Source of the DNA: Theristus sp. LFF4_11
Taxonomy: Eukaryota > Nematoda > Chromadorea > Monhysterida > Xyalidae
Assembly (NCBI GenBank): GCA_030248135.1
Contig: JASANC010001230.1
Span: 1 to 64,000 of the forward strand
Direction of reading: 5' to 3'
DNA length: 64,000 nucleotides
Shown: positions 1-11,180 of the stretch, piece after piece
How the letters are laid out: each line of letters opens with the position of its first letter
How positions within the stretch are numbered: position 1 is the stretch's first letter
The notes under the pieces: generated by a model
The model's input: only the letters and a program-made list of their open reading frames with translations
Told to the model about the DNA's origin: nothing
Databases searched by the model: none
Translations under genes and position numbers: made by a program

Positions 1-746
1 GAGTCTCCAACTGTCGAGCGCGTGGGTTAGTGAAATCGTTATGTTCGTGTTCGGCATTAGCAATTTTCGACTTTGGGAAAACGAAAAGTTAAGCAGCACT
101 TCGGTTTCCTGCTTTTTTGACATTGAAAACAGCTGAGCACGTTTTCTGAACCCTTCGTTTTCACTGGTCGTGTCATTATATTTACCTACAAAGTGAACCG
201 CGTACTTTAGAGGCATTTAACGACGTCACAGCTTTTATCGGGGGATAACAAAGAAAATCGATGTTGCTTACCAACAGTGCTCAGGTTCATAGATAAGCGT
301 TCGTTTCAGATATGTGTCTTTGGCCTCTTTGGGGTAGGTGAACTCGATGACAAAATAATTCAGATAGTGCGAGTTTTGGTTGCTAGTTTCCAAGGTTGTG
401 TCGTTTATTCGCAACGATATGTCACAGAAGTTCATTAATGGACACATTGACAACGGGGCTACTGTGTCCGCTCCAGTCAATGGAGTGCCATCCTGATTTT
501 CGATGTGTCTAAAAGAGTTTTTAAGGAAACTGGTCGCACCGCTGTTGAACGAAAACTGGATGACTCCGCTGGGCGTGTTTTGTAGTAGCGTTGGGAAAAC
601 CTAAAAATTTTTGAAATAGAAAAACAATCACAAGTATTTATCAAAAGTGGCAACCAACTAACTTCAATTTGTTCCTGAGCGACAAATTCTGACACCTCAG
701 GTGGATCGTTAAAGAACTGCAATTCTGAAGTGACAAACACAGGCAT
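1..746 (-). CDS. Polinton/Maverick major capsid protein, N-terminal part, cut by window edge
   Basis: Three exons on the minus strand read 746-663, 600-about 270 and 185-1, and the gene continues beyond position 1. The first join is phase 0 across a 62-nt GT-AG intron. The second intron starts near 270 and ends with TTTGTAG before 185; its exact donor is unsettled because the obvious one does not give a clean phase. The conceptual product follows the order seen in double jelly-roll major capsid proteins of Polintons: an N-terminal arm, a strand carrying a dipeptide N-G-like turn and 'DG', then an 'N..L..Y' block, then a basic segment rich in Ser/Lys/Gln before a Leu-rich strand. It lies directly downstream of a basic-protein region and a penton-like gene, which is Polinton gene company. 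Family assignment is by pattern and context; a structure prediction would settle it. Whether it is expressed is unknown. Confidence 0.6.
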
Positions 747-748
747 TT

Positions 749-1089
749 TTAACGACGTCTAGTTGTTTTGCGTTTTTTAACTCGTTTCTTTTTTAGTTGA
801 CGACGTCGAACGGGTCGCTTCCGTACGGCACGACGTTTCTTAAACGAACGGCCTCTTTTAAATGCACGCCGTTTTAGCGGCTTTTCTTGAGCAGCTAAGG
901 CTTCCGTTTGCTTTCCTCTATTTTTGATTGAGTTGATTCAACGGGTTGAGTCGGTGGTGTCAGCTGACGGTCAAACCTAACCCAGCTGTCCGATTGAGAT
1001 GGAGACGTACGTCCGAAATAACTAACTTCGTTCACGTTTTGTTTCAACTGTTTTTCTAACATTATCAGAGCAAAAATAAGCAAGTGCAC
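749..1089 (-). other. Polinton small gene: hydrophobic start and very basic tail, in two frames
   Basis: An ATG at 1089 opens a 64-codon frame with a hydrophobic start and a Gln/Thr/Pro-rich body that stops at 895. In a different frame, overlapping this stop, an open stretch runs to the stop at 749-751 and is packed with Arg and Lys (about 40 codons, mostly basic), ending two bases before the capsid ATG at 746. The basic stretch has no ATG of its own. One reading is a single gene broken by a frameshift near 905-920; another is a second small exon. Very basic short proteins that condense DNA occur in adenoviruses and some Polintons, so a core-protein role is possible but only inferred from composition and position. 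Confidence 0.4.
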
Positions 1090-1232
1090 ACCACAAGCGA
1101 AGTTACAAATAAAAGCGTTTTACAAATTCGAAATGAAAAATGACAACTCCAACATCGTCATGACAAAACTTCAAAGGGGTGAGATTTTCAGACACCAACT
1201 GCACGACAAATCTGTAGAAAGTGCCTTGGTGA

Positions 1233-1952
1233 CTAACGGGTACATAAGTGGGTTGACAGTTTATATATTGCTTTTTTTAACCGCGAACTGACGAAATCAA
1301 TCGACGCTTTACTTCTGCGGGTTGAATATTCAAAAGGTGCGTGAAACAAAACCGGCATTACAGTTTTATTGACACGACAATTAGATGCTAAGTCAGTCAA
1401 GACAAAAAACACTTCGTTCCACAAAAAAATGTTTGGTGCAACAGTGCTTTTTACGGTTATCTGACGATCTTCAATGAAAAACACAGCATTTGAGTCGAAT
1501 CCTAGTTTGGCTAACAAAACCGGTGAGAAGCTAATTTGAAAAGGATCATCTGTTTCAGTTGCTTCAAAAGTTATGTAGATGCGCTTGCTCACTTGATTAA
1601 AACGAGCCTCACCTACAGGGTTTCGATTGCCCAAAAAAGCTAACAAAGTTTCGTTCTTTAACATATTGTTTAGTATACCACAAAGTTCGTTCTCACTTGA
1701 TATGCTGAAATCATCAGTTTTGACAACCAGATGCTGATCCAGTTGACTGACTCGCATGAACACGTCGTCGGACAATATATTTTTTACACAGCTGGGCACC
1801 GTCACACTCTTGCATGCCAAAAACCAATTTTCGTTGGGGTTTATTGTGATCGGATTGCGGGGATCTAGCTGACAGACGAATTTGCTAGATTCTGGGCTAT
1901 CGCGGTGGAGTTGGTTGGACGTACAAATCAGTTGAAAAGAATTTTCGTCCAT
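1233..1952 (-). CDS. Penton-like minor capsid protein of a Polinton
   Basis: An intact 239-codon frame. The first 60 residues have the pattern of Polinton/adintovirus penton-base proteins: a beta-strand with 'SN', a Ser-rich loop, a 'F.C.L..PI.I' strand and then a Trp-containing strand followed by 'VP'. The middle contains a 'LLAKLGF' block, typical of the second part of this single jelly-roll family. The start codon at 1952 overlaps the stop of the upstream integrase frame by a base, so the two genes abut. No break is seen in the frame, in contrast to the integrase. Assignment rests on weak motif patterns plus the neighbouring capsid and integrase regions; a profile search against Polinton penton proteins would confirm or refute it. 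Confidence 0.55.
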   Translation of the reverse strand: MDENSFQLICTSNQLHRDSPESSKFVCQLDPRNPITINPNENWFLACKSVTVPSCVKNILSDDVFMRVSQLDQHLVVKTDDFSISSENELCGILNNMLKNETLLAFLGNRNPVGEARFNQVSKRIYITFEATETDDPFQISFSPVLLAKLGFDSNAVFFIEDRQITVKSTVAPNIFLWNEVFFVLTDLASNCRVNKTVMPVLFHAPFEYSTRRSKASIDFVSSRLKKAIYKLSTHLCTR

Positions 1953-2989
1953 TACGCTGCTATGACTTCCTGCTCAACCCAACTGTCTTTCAAAAAGCCG
2001 CCTGTTGACAGATTTTTCACGTAATAAGAATATTGTGGAGCTGAATCGCTGATGCCCACTATCTCGAACAAATCCGGTTGTATTTTTGGGTCGTTTATTT
2101 TTGAAAATGATTTGTTTCTTTTAGATTCAACCAAACGGACCTTGTCACCAATTTTAAAACGTGGTTTTTTAACACCACCTGTTTTTGATTCCTGCTCGAA
2201 GCGTCTATCAAGAATGTTCATCAATGCTTTTGCCGTGTTATTCTTGTTGATAGAATTAGGCCTCATTCGGTGTACGCTGTTTATCTCTGAATTTAAAGCT
2301 TTTGCAGCCAAACGAGCCGCTGTGTAAGGAGTTATCCTTTTATCAGTTTGCAAAATTCGAGCCGCTCTCAGCCTTAAACTTTTTATTGCTCTTTCGGCTG
2401 GAGATGCCTTGTTTGCACTCTGAATCGGTGGAAACTGATAGTCGATATTGTTCTCTTCGCAAAACTCGATTAATCCTCGGTTCTCACCACCTTAATTTAC
2501 TTAATTTTAAGTTTAATGGCTGACAACAATAATTAGAAAAAGTCACTTGCCTCTATCAAAAAGCATGTTCGCGGGCGTTTTTCCGTTGAGATCTCTTCGC
2601 TTATTATGTTTTGCATTGCTCGTTTTATTGAAGTCTTATTGACCTTTTTCAAAGGTCTTAAATAAATCATGCGAGTAAACACATCGACCATCACAACAAT
2701 TGCTTTGAAAAGGACCTCGAAACTGCCTCGTTAAAAAGTATGTGTCAACTGCACATAATTGCAAAGGTCTATTAGTTCTGTAATTTCGAGCAGCATAATG
2801 CGATGGTAGTGCATAGTGAGGTGGCTGTCTGTAACGTACGTATCCTTCTTGTCTCTTCAAAAACTTGTCGACTTCTTTCCGAGTTATACTTTGATCTCTC
2901 GCTTTTGCTTCTCGATACAATCTGTTCGGCTCACTGAACGCGCCGGCACCACCATCACGATTAGCCCAAATTTGGTCTAACAAATCCAT
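1952..2989 (-). pseudogene. Polinton retroviral-type integrase, frame-broken
   Basis: The upstream part (2989-2636) begins with an ATG and carries the N-terminal region and first catalytic Asp of an rve-type integrase, in an 'AVDTYF' context. The frame then shifts near 2700-2710 and again near 2620 before the second catalytic region, which reappears with a D-x-G-x-E-like arrangement around 2560 and 2490, split by a probable intron with a GC donor (near 2555) and an AAG acceptor (near 2493). The last part (2353-1952) continues through the catalytic Glu region and ends with an SH3-like 'GDKVRL' C-terminal domain. At least two frame breaks mean no full-length protein is encoded here unless the breaks are sequencing errors. 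It is the transcriptionally upstream member of the cluster. Confidence 0.6.
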
Positions 2990-3266
2990 TCTCTCTAATT
3001 TTAGAACAAAATGAACACAAAGTAATCAAAACTTTGTTTCGGTGGTTGTTTTTATCATTCTTTGCAGCATAATGCACAGTTGTTGTACATTTGACGCACA
3101 GCTTCAGTTTGAACTCAAACAGAGGCCATGCAGTTGTTGCGACTTCGGCCGAATGTTCCAGTTTGTAATGCCTTGTGAATGCTGAAATACTTTCAGAGTT
3201 CGTTCGATTCCCTAAACATTTTCAAAAAACAGCATAAAAATTTATTAACCAGACATCGTCTGAAAG

Positions 3267-5352
3267 ATGTGGTCGCATTTGGCACATGTGACGGCGTGCT
3301 TAAGCATAGCTTCGGCCATTGCTAATTTTACGCTGACGCGAAAAGTCCCCGAAAACTGCCAACTGCTGCTGCCAGAACGGTTCTTGAACTGCACAAAGCT
3401 CCCGAACACCGTACCTGTTGTGTATGTTATTATTTTCTAAAGTCAAAAAAAGCAAAAATACAGAATCGCTTTTCAAGAGAATTTTTAGGGACGCGCACGG
3501 TTTCTCGTCGACGGCTTGTGTTGACAAAAAAGAGTGGAACACGTTTTACTTTCTGCTGTCTCATTACAACTACATTCATAAAAAAGCAGACGTCGAGTTT
3601 TGCAAAGAGGTGTGATTCATTTTGAATTTAACTTTCATGTCAACTGCTCTGTTTACACAGCTGAACGCTTCAGACAAGTCAAACTACGTTGGTGACAGCC
3701 ACCTCAACGAGAAACCCAAAAACATTGATTCAGACGATAACTTCGCCCAATTATCAACTGCAGGTTGTTGGCTCAAATTTCTTGCTTGTTATTTTTTCAA
3801 ACTAAACCTTAAGCCCCATTCATGCACGCGGTCGCTGAAGCGCGTTGACGCGCGTTGACGCGAGCTAACATGAACGTGCGTACGAATGTGCGCTGCTTTT
3901 TTTTAATTCATAAATGTATACCAAACTGGCGCGCGCTGACGCGCTTCAACCTTCATGAATGGCACTTTAAGGCGCGTTTATGTTACAATTCTGTTACTGG
4001 GTTCTTTCCGCAACTCAAAAGTGGTACACCACACAATGAACGGGACAATAAGCATTCTAGAACCCTCGACGTGTTGTCGTTACAACCACAACCGAAGTCG
4101 CACTCACTGTTAAACCGACACAGCTCACCCGAAAGAAAGGAAGAAAAAGGGAAGGGAGGAAGGGGGAGGAGCGAGTCACAACAAGCCAGACAAGCACAAC
4201 AACCTTGAAAACTGAACGAACAAGCGACCAACGAAAACCAACAGAAGTAGTTATGTCTGCAAATTTTAAAACATGCCTGAACGTGTTCAGACTTGCTTAA
4301 AAACCAGGCAACTACGAACAAACGGGCACGCATTAACCGAATCAAAACCACTGAACCGCCGACTTGGCCTTCGTCCAATAACCCAGTGAAAACCACTGTG
4401 ACGAAACAAGTGTCCATTCTCACGACAGAACCTGTCTGTTTTTTACATGTTCACGTTTTGAATCAAATGGTACAACTGCAAATTGTTTCAGGCATTGACG
4501 CTGTATACGACATACGACGTAAATGTGTGTGTGTGTGTTACCTGTCATTTCATTGTAATTAAAATTCAAAAAATGAAAGTAATTCTTAAAATTTTTAGGA
4601 CAACGAGTCGCCGCCGATGAAAACAACTAGCAAAAGTTTGTTACCGCACAATATTTAACTGAAACACGCACTATTAGATTAAGTTTTCACTAGCTTCCAG
4701 GTTCAAAACGCCGAGTGTGGTGCAGGACTGACTACAACAACAACGTCACGTCAACACACTGCTCTGAAAAACTGGATGAATTGGTTGAAAAAAAACTCAA
4801 ATTTTATTACGTTCTTTTAAGAACACTTTCATTTTTTATTGCAGCCTTCACACAGCAAACGACAAATTCGTTCTGAAAAGCAGAAAGGCGAAAAATGCGA
4901 ATGGCAAAGTAAAGTTATTTTTTAAGTTACAGGGTTGACTGAAAAAAACGCAAAATACATGAACTTCTAATTTTAATCTTAATTATCAGCATGCTTCGAA
5001 GATCATTAATGCAAATACTGTCTTCTACAGTGTCAACTCATTACGCAAACAAACAATAACACGAGCAGCCCTTTCTCTAAAAACCCACAATATTTGCTAA
5101 GCATCTTTTAGGTTGGGGTACTTCCGTTGGGTCAGGCGTCGGTGGCTCGCTCTCAACGCTTTTGGGTTTATTGGCTGCTTATTGCGTCCGTCTCTTGATC
5201 CGCAAACTACGTTTGAACAAACGCAGACGCGCAGACGCGGTAATTGTTATAATTGTGGTATAAGAAGGTATTAAGCAAACACTGAATAGTTCATTTTACA
5301 GACTACCGAAGCAGAACTGACCACATTTGGACCATCCGTGTCAACCGTGTGA
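3267..5352 (+). CDS. Unrecognised secreted/single-pass membrane protein, family copy 1
   Basis: Five exons: 3267-3421, 3489-3609, 3661-3763, 5112-5239 and 5302-5352 (phases 2, 0, 1, 0), giving 185 residues. It starts with a signal peptide (MWSHLAHVTACLSIASA). A cysteine-containing ectodomain follows: 'VPENC' and 'LNCTKLPNTVP' in exon 1, then two further Cys in exon 2. Exon 3 is acidic and Asn/Asp-rich. Exon 4 encodes a Gly/Ser-rich then hydrophobic segment (one transmembrane helix) followed by a very basic stop-transfer stretch (RKLRLNKRRR). The tail is short and Thr-rich. The N-terminal cysteine block resembles an LRRNT cap, but no leucine-rich repeats follow. I do not recognise the family. 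Copy 2 at 7496-8426 shares cysteine spacing and the phase of two introns. The long intron 3764-5111 contains a hairpin repeat. Exon 3's donor is weak. Confidence 0.6.
3812..3972. repeat. Hairpin repeat (ATTCATG-ended) inside intron of copy-1 gene
   Basis: The segment begins CCCCATTCATGCACGCG and ends CTTCATGAATGGCAC, so its ends are inverted. Between them are short direct repeats of GCGTTGACGC and a second related GCGCTGACGC block in the opposite half. It resembles the GCATTCATGAA hairpins at 14.64, 15.14 and 48.85 kb. Confidence 0.5.
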
Positions 5353-5646
5353 ATAGCTAATTAAGCGAACGTGTACAGTTGTGCAAATAATGAACCGCAC
5401 ATGTTTTCGATTTTGTAATATCCAGAATAAGTTGTTTCTTACCTGTGCTTGCAAGAATGGTCTCACTGCTCTTGACAGAGCGCTTTTGTCAAACATTTGT
5501 CTATTTTTCTGATTATTCTTACGTGTGTTTCTTCATGTTTGTCTCCTTTTAGTTGTCTGAGAGTCAGCAAAAGTTTTTTTCACAGTATTGCCTCACACAC
5601 ACGCGTGCGCCAATTCAATTTCCAGTCTCAAATTACTGTTTCAAAA

Positions 5647-6560
5647 ATGTCGAGCCTAGCTGAAAACAATTGGCAAACGATCGACGGCCGTTCGACGACC
5701 CCCGAACCGCTAGACTTGAAGCGCTGCAACTGTTGGTCGCCTGTCGACTGGGACAAAGAAGTTCGCGATTCGCCAGCATGCGACATCAGTGACCAGGTTT
5801 GTTTATTGCATTAAATAACTTTGAAAACAACACACTCGTACATTAGTCGGACGTAAAATACAGTTTGTTCATTGGATCATTCGTTCGTGTTAAGTTCAAG
5901 GCATCTAACTAAGTGCACAACTCATGTGTTTAAACGTTGCGATTAAAATTATAAACATTTTCAGCCGTTCAAAGATCACGCTTACGCAGTGCACCTTGTT
6001 GTGCACACTTTGCATGAAGTAATGCGACGCAGCCCCAATATTCCACATCCTGAAGTGCCGTCAGCGACGATTACTTACTGCGTGAAGTAAGAAATATGCA
6101 TTTCAAACAAGCGTTTCAAAAATCAGAGATCTTAAAAACCCAGAACTTCAGTTCAGTTCAGTTCAGTTTTATTCTGCAGTGCACAGCATAATACCAGAGA
6201 ACTGTAAGATACCTTGAGTAGTCAAGCCAAGAACTAAAACAATTTTTGTGTGTCAACAAAATTTTGATTTAATTTAGTTGCGTGTTCGGCATCGGCCGAG
6301 TGAAGGGGCACGAGTGTCTGCAACGCGTCGAAGAGGGCGGCCGTGGCTACGGATGTACGACGCTGGTGTTGCTGTCGATTACTCAGGAGCTGTTTTGGGA
6401 ACAGTTTTATCCCAAACTGATCTCCTACAAAACATTCAAGGAGAATCAGGCGCTTTGCGAGTTTTTGGGAAAGTTTGACCCGTTTGAGCTCCGACTGAAT
6501 GAAGCCATTGTCAAGCAGGTGGAGCTCATGTTCAATTTAATGGATGTGTTTGAGATGTAA
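5647..6560 (+). CDS. Unknown protein between the two membrane-protein paralogs
   Basis: Exons 5647-5796, 5965-6086 and 6278-6560 join in phases 0 and 2 to give 184 residues. There is no signal peptide or transmembrane segment, so a cytosolic or nuclear protein is likely. Exon 1 ends with 'CNCWSPVDWDKEV', exon 2 is His-rich ('HAYAVHLVVHTLHEVM'), and exon 3 has a 'GRGYGCTTLVLL' strand-like stretch, a Trp/Phe-rich helix and an amphipathic C-terminus. An alternative end uses a donor at 6557 and an acceptor at 6602, adding exon 6603-6747 and making 231 residues. The ATG at 5647 is preferred because a 3' splice site (TTTCCAG) lies 21 nt upstream, leaving a short leader. I do not recognise a family. 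Confidence 0.55.
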
Positions 6561-7495
6561 GAACCACGTATGTTTGTTTAAACTAGTTGTCTTAAATTAC
6601 AGTGAGGCGAACAATGGGGAATCAAACACCTTTTCAAATATTGTTTTTTTTACAACTGAGATCCGTTCTTCTTCTTTCGAGAGCTCTGTATTCCGCTTAA
6701 ACAGGTTTAAACAAACGTATTCAACCATTGGCAGCGTTTTTATTTGACAAGTGTTCAGGTTATGTTTAACATGTTTTAAGGAAACCGCATCGAACTATTC
6801 AATCAGAGCGGTCATTTGTTTTTACTGTCAACTAGTATTTTAATCTGTTGTCGTGTGTCATTTTCCCGTGTTTAGCTCTGTTTTAACAGGTGTTAAGAAA
6901 ACCTCATTGAACTATTGTGGATTTATTCAAACGCGTCCGGACTAAAATGACGTTTTAAAATGCCCGTTTGTCAAAATACAAGCACTAAAATTTTAGTTTA
7001 GTGTTTCGACTGATTCGATATTTATTTACGGGAAAAATCGGTTAAACGGAAGTCTGGTTTGCTGCGCATGTTTTGCGGCGCATGACGTCATTTCAGTGGG
7101 ACACGTTTGAAAAAATACACAATCTGTGCGGTCATTTGTTTTAACTGTCGGTCGATCAGTATTTTAATCTGTGACGTATATCATTTTCACGTTCTCAATT
7201 GTCATTGTTCAAACTGTCCAATAAAACGAATAAACAAACAAACAAAAAATAGCAATCGATTCTTATGAAGGTGAACCCCGAACAAAGCAATATAATGACA
7301 CACAAAATAGCACACAATAGTAAAGAACCTGCTTTCGGTCTTTAAACAAGTTTTTGTTGAGTGTGAAAAATGCACACGTGCACTATCGGACTGGCCCGCG
7401 AACATGCAAAGAGCACATGCGTTTTGGTTTCTGTGAAACATCTTTTTCTTCAGCTTCCACGTTTTCTACATGCACGCACTGCATTCGTGTCCAAA

Positions 7496-8426
7496 ATGAA
7501 TCAAATTTTTTTCTGTGTTTCCACGTTTGCGATTTTGATTAACGTCTACGCACAAGTGCCGCAAGATTGCTCATTTGCACCGTTCTCGCGAACACTGACA
7601 TGCAACAAACTGCCAAGCAGCGTTCCATCATTGTGAGTTTAGTTTTAAACCGATTTTAGCTTTTGAATCTCTCCAAAAGAAGAATCTCCTCGAAAGACAA
7701 CTTGGTTGGTCTTCAAACCATTAATGTTTGTTATTTTTCCAGTAACATTCGTCGATTCGAACTCAAAAATTGTGCTGAGTCAGCGCGCTTGGCAATTTTT
7801 CGCGAAAAACTGGGTCGCAGCAACAAGATCGACAGTTTCAAGACGGCAGTGTGCAATGGCACTTCTGATCGTTCACTCGAACCACGAACCGTCAGCGGCG
7901 ACGACGAAGATGATGACTCTTGGAATGCTTGGGAAAGTGTGTTTTTTAGCAATACTTCACTTTAACGCAAATAAACCGTCTCTTGAATCTTCTTTGGGGC
8001 TCAAATACATGGATTAAATTGAGTTGAGCAGTTTGCAGAACAGAACAGAGTGATTTCGCAAATTAAAAAAAAATTGCTCCAACACTAAAACGCCTCCGAA
8101 AAGGCAGTGCTAAAAAAAACTCGATTAAAACAACCAAATTGTGGTCAAACAACTCAATTAATTTTACAGTTGTGGGGTTGATCGTGCCAGTTGTCGGAGG
8201 CGCCAGCAGTGTGACTTGGACGGTCGTTTCGTTCGTGCGCGCGCTACGCCGAGGCGGTCATCTCTCTGAAACAGAACGGGCTGAAATCGGTGCACGTGGA
8301 TATCTATTGGCGGTTTTGTCGGAGTTCGTCGCATATGTCACGTGTGAGCTGTTGAAAGTCGGTTCAAACATTTGTAATTCAATTTTGGATTTTGTTCGTT
8401 CAATTACTTTGAATCAGATCTCCTAA
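7496..8426 (+). CDS. Unrecognised secreted/single-pass membrane protein, family copy 2
   Basis: Exons 7496-7632, 7743-7936 and 8170-8426 (phases 2 and 1) encode 195 residues. A signal peptide (MNQIFFCVSTFAILINVYA) is followed by 'QVPQDCSF' and 'LTCNKLPSSVPS', matching copy 1 (3267-5352) in its exon 1. The next cysteine lies 12 residues into the following block in both genes, and the fourth follows 27 or 28 residues later. An acidic linker (DDEDDDS) precedes one hydrophobic membrane helix and an 'RALRRGG' basic stop. The C-terminal part is longer than in copy 1 and has a second hydrophobic stretch. Introns 1 and 2 correspond to introns 1 and 3 of copy 1, so copy 2 lacks one intron or copy 1 gained one. 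A 3' splice site 42 nt before the ATG supports the start. Function unknown. Confidence 0.6.
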
Positions 8427-11170
8427 CCGGTGGACCTGTGAAGTTGTTTTTCTGTTCTAGTGCGTTCGCCGCCGCCGTTTTGCGTTCACCACGGCTGCGA
8501 ACAACAACGGTGGTGAGAGGAACGGTGCACTTATCGATTTGTAGGAGCTTCTTTTGAACAGGTTCGGTTGTTTCGTTTTGTTTTCGTTCGTTTTTCGTTT
8601 CGACCGCATAAAAAACATTCGACACAACCGAGGTTGTTGTTTTTTCATTTCGAGCTTTCAATTTTTGTGGTGCTGAATTATAAACTCAGTTATTGATTTC
8701 CGGTGCTAGAGTTTTGAAAGGACTTTTGTGCTGTGTTATTTTACCAGTTAGCCAATCAGCTGGTTTGATATTATTGCTCAGCAGGTTTTGGTTTTGTTGC
8801 TCATGTTTTGATCGGACCAATCACAGATTTGCGTTTTGGATCGTCATCAAGTTGCTGTTTTTTGATGATTGAACTGCTCATTTTGATCATGATTGCATTT
8901 TCGGTGTCATGCACATTTGAATTATTTACGTGTTATTATAGTTTCGATCTTGCAGTTTTCTTGCAAATTTTACAATCTGCAGTCGTGAACATTTTCAAGC
9001 AACGTCGGTTGAACAAATGAAATTTCGGTCTGGTAAAAAAATTTAAATACTGTTTTCGACTGTATTTTCAACGTTTTTCTTGATAATCTCGAACAGCAGC
9101 CCCAAACACCTTTCGAATTTGCGTTTGACGTTTATCAATTTGTGTTTGTGTGTGTGTAGATTGTTTACGTAGCACAACTCGTGTTTGATGTTGCTTTCCA
9201 TTCTTTTGTGAAACGGCGAAAAATTGGTTTGCATTGTTTCGATTTTATTGCTGTTAAGCAAAACAACAAAATCACAGTTGAAAACCACGATTATCAATCA
9301 ATTAGCAATGCAAACAAATAAAAAACACTAGAAATGCATAAAATTGAGAACCGACGCGTATCACATCAAAAGATAAGCCTGAAAAATAGAGTAATTTTAA
9401 ATAAATAACTTATGATTCAACGAATAATACAATTTTTGAGTTTTTAAAGCGACTTATCTATTATAAGCCATTTGTTCGTGCACATGTTGTTTGTTTGTCA
9501 TCTCATCCCAGTCAATCTCAAGATGGATTCACAGCCAAACGACGACTGAGCGTCGGATTTATTTCTTTGACTAGTATTACAGTGAAAAACATAATATTGG
9601 TGGCATAGTGCATAGATCAGTGGATCGTATAAGAAAAATTCCACTTCAAACGCATCGTGTTCAATAAGGCTGTTTGACAAACAAAACTTTAGTTAACATA
9701 ATGAAGCTCTGATTGCTATCGCGGTCAGCGCAAGTATGATAAGTTCGAGTTCGAAATTAATTTAAACACAAGTTTGATTAATAGCGACTTGCATCGCTAC
9801 ACGGTCTGAAAGACAACTGAAACGGAAAACAGAACACGCACAAGTATGAATGCTTTTTCAAAACACAAATTGCATGAAAACAAGCATGTACGGTGACAGA
9901 AGTTTGTTTTTTTCAACCTTCGACAATGTATGCAGTTTGCTGTTGTTCGTTCACCGCATACAAACGATATAACGTAGTCGATTCCGGAAACCTGCGAGTG
10001 AACGTCTGCAAATCGCGGTGACTGATCGGTGACCGCGTGATTTGTGTTTTGCTCATTTTGTTCTATTCTTTATTTATTGCCGGGTCCAAGAACAGCCGCA
10101 GGTCGTCCTTCGCCACTGTTTACTTGATTCGAAGACAAGGGCTGCCTTATTTATTCGGCTATGACGTATTTTATTTTGATTCAGCCTCAATTCACCTACA
10201 TTGTTTATCTGCGAACTTGGCATATTGTTGCCAACGATCACAAAACAACCTGTTTTGGTTTATAAGGTTGTGGTTCTTCAATTCCTCAAGCTTCCTTGCA
10301 CAAATCGCAATGTCATTTTGACAAGGTTTCTATTTTCTTATTCCTCAAGTCTTTTATTTCGTCGATTCTACCGTTAATTTGGCGACGTTTCTTTGTTGTT
10401 GTTAACTTCTGATTTAAACATGATCGGCAGCGTCTTTTTCAAACGCCTCATCACGTGGCACTGTCTCTGACGGCCTATCAAAACAGCATTCGTAGTCAGT
10501 GTGTCTCTCACATTCTTTTTATTTTCATGACAGTTTTTTTTGCTCTGTGCTGCGATAGATGGTGACTTTTTAGCCAAACTCTGTTGTGATTCGCTTCAGC
10601 GTCAGCTTCATCACATCTGGAAAATGAAACAGCATTTATAATTCGGTTAGACTTGAAAATCATTAAGAAACACTTACCGGTCAATCTGTTTCACACGTTT
10701 TGGGAAATGCTTTTCTAAATCCGTCAGCTTGAAAAACTGACATACAGTGTGGCCGATTAAACACGGCAGCTTTTTTCAGAATACCGTTAGCGCGCGAAAT
10801 TTAATTTTACTAATTATTTGCACATAAAATTTTAAATGGAGAGAAACAAATTACTATTTTAAAACAAAATCAGGCGAATAAGTGAAATGCGACGATATGC
10901 TGTGAGCCACCTTGCTTTTATACAATCCGTTTGTTTGTATTGTATTTGTCAGAGGAAACGTGTCAAGCATCTTGACGTTTGAGTGTTTTTTAATCTCTTT
11001 GTTTGCAGGAAATGTCTGCAATTATTTTCTAGTTTTCATTCGTGACGTCATACAAGAAAATTTTAGAAAATTAGCCCCCTATCAACACTTACACATTTGT
11101 TTGCATTTACCCTTTGTGTCACAACACCACCTGGCAAAGAACACACATAACAACAATTCTTTTACACAAC
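8427..11170. other. Gene-poor AT-rich stretch with scattered repeat fragments
   Basis: No frame here has exon-like composition joined by splice sites. Two fragments of a small inverted-repeat family are present: near 10140-10163 (GCTGCCTTATTTATTCGGCT) and, inverted, near 10746-10790 (GGCCGATTAAACACGGCAGC). The same pair of ends brackets a unit in the SSRP1 intron at 42.36-42.65 kb. Confidence 0.5.
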
Positions 11171-11180
11171 AATCACCAAT

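Noticed and set aside
3983..4423. 146-codon minus-strand frame in the intron of copy 1
   Set aside because: Cys/Phe/Leu-rich without domain, start context or splice sites; composition fits a chance frame opposite a purine-rich tract.
10037..10321. 94-codon hydrophobic frame
   Set aside because: Low-complexity hydrophobic composition, no splice context, and it overlaps an inverted-repeat fragment.
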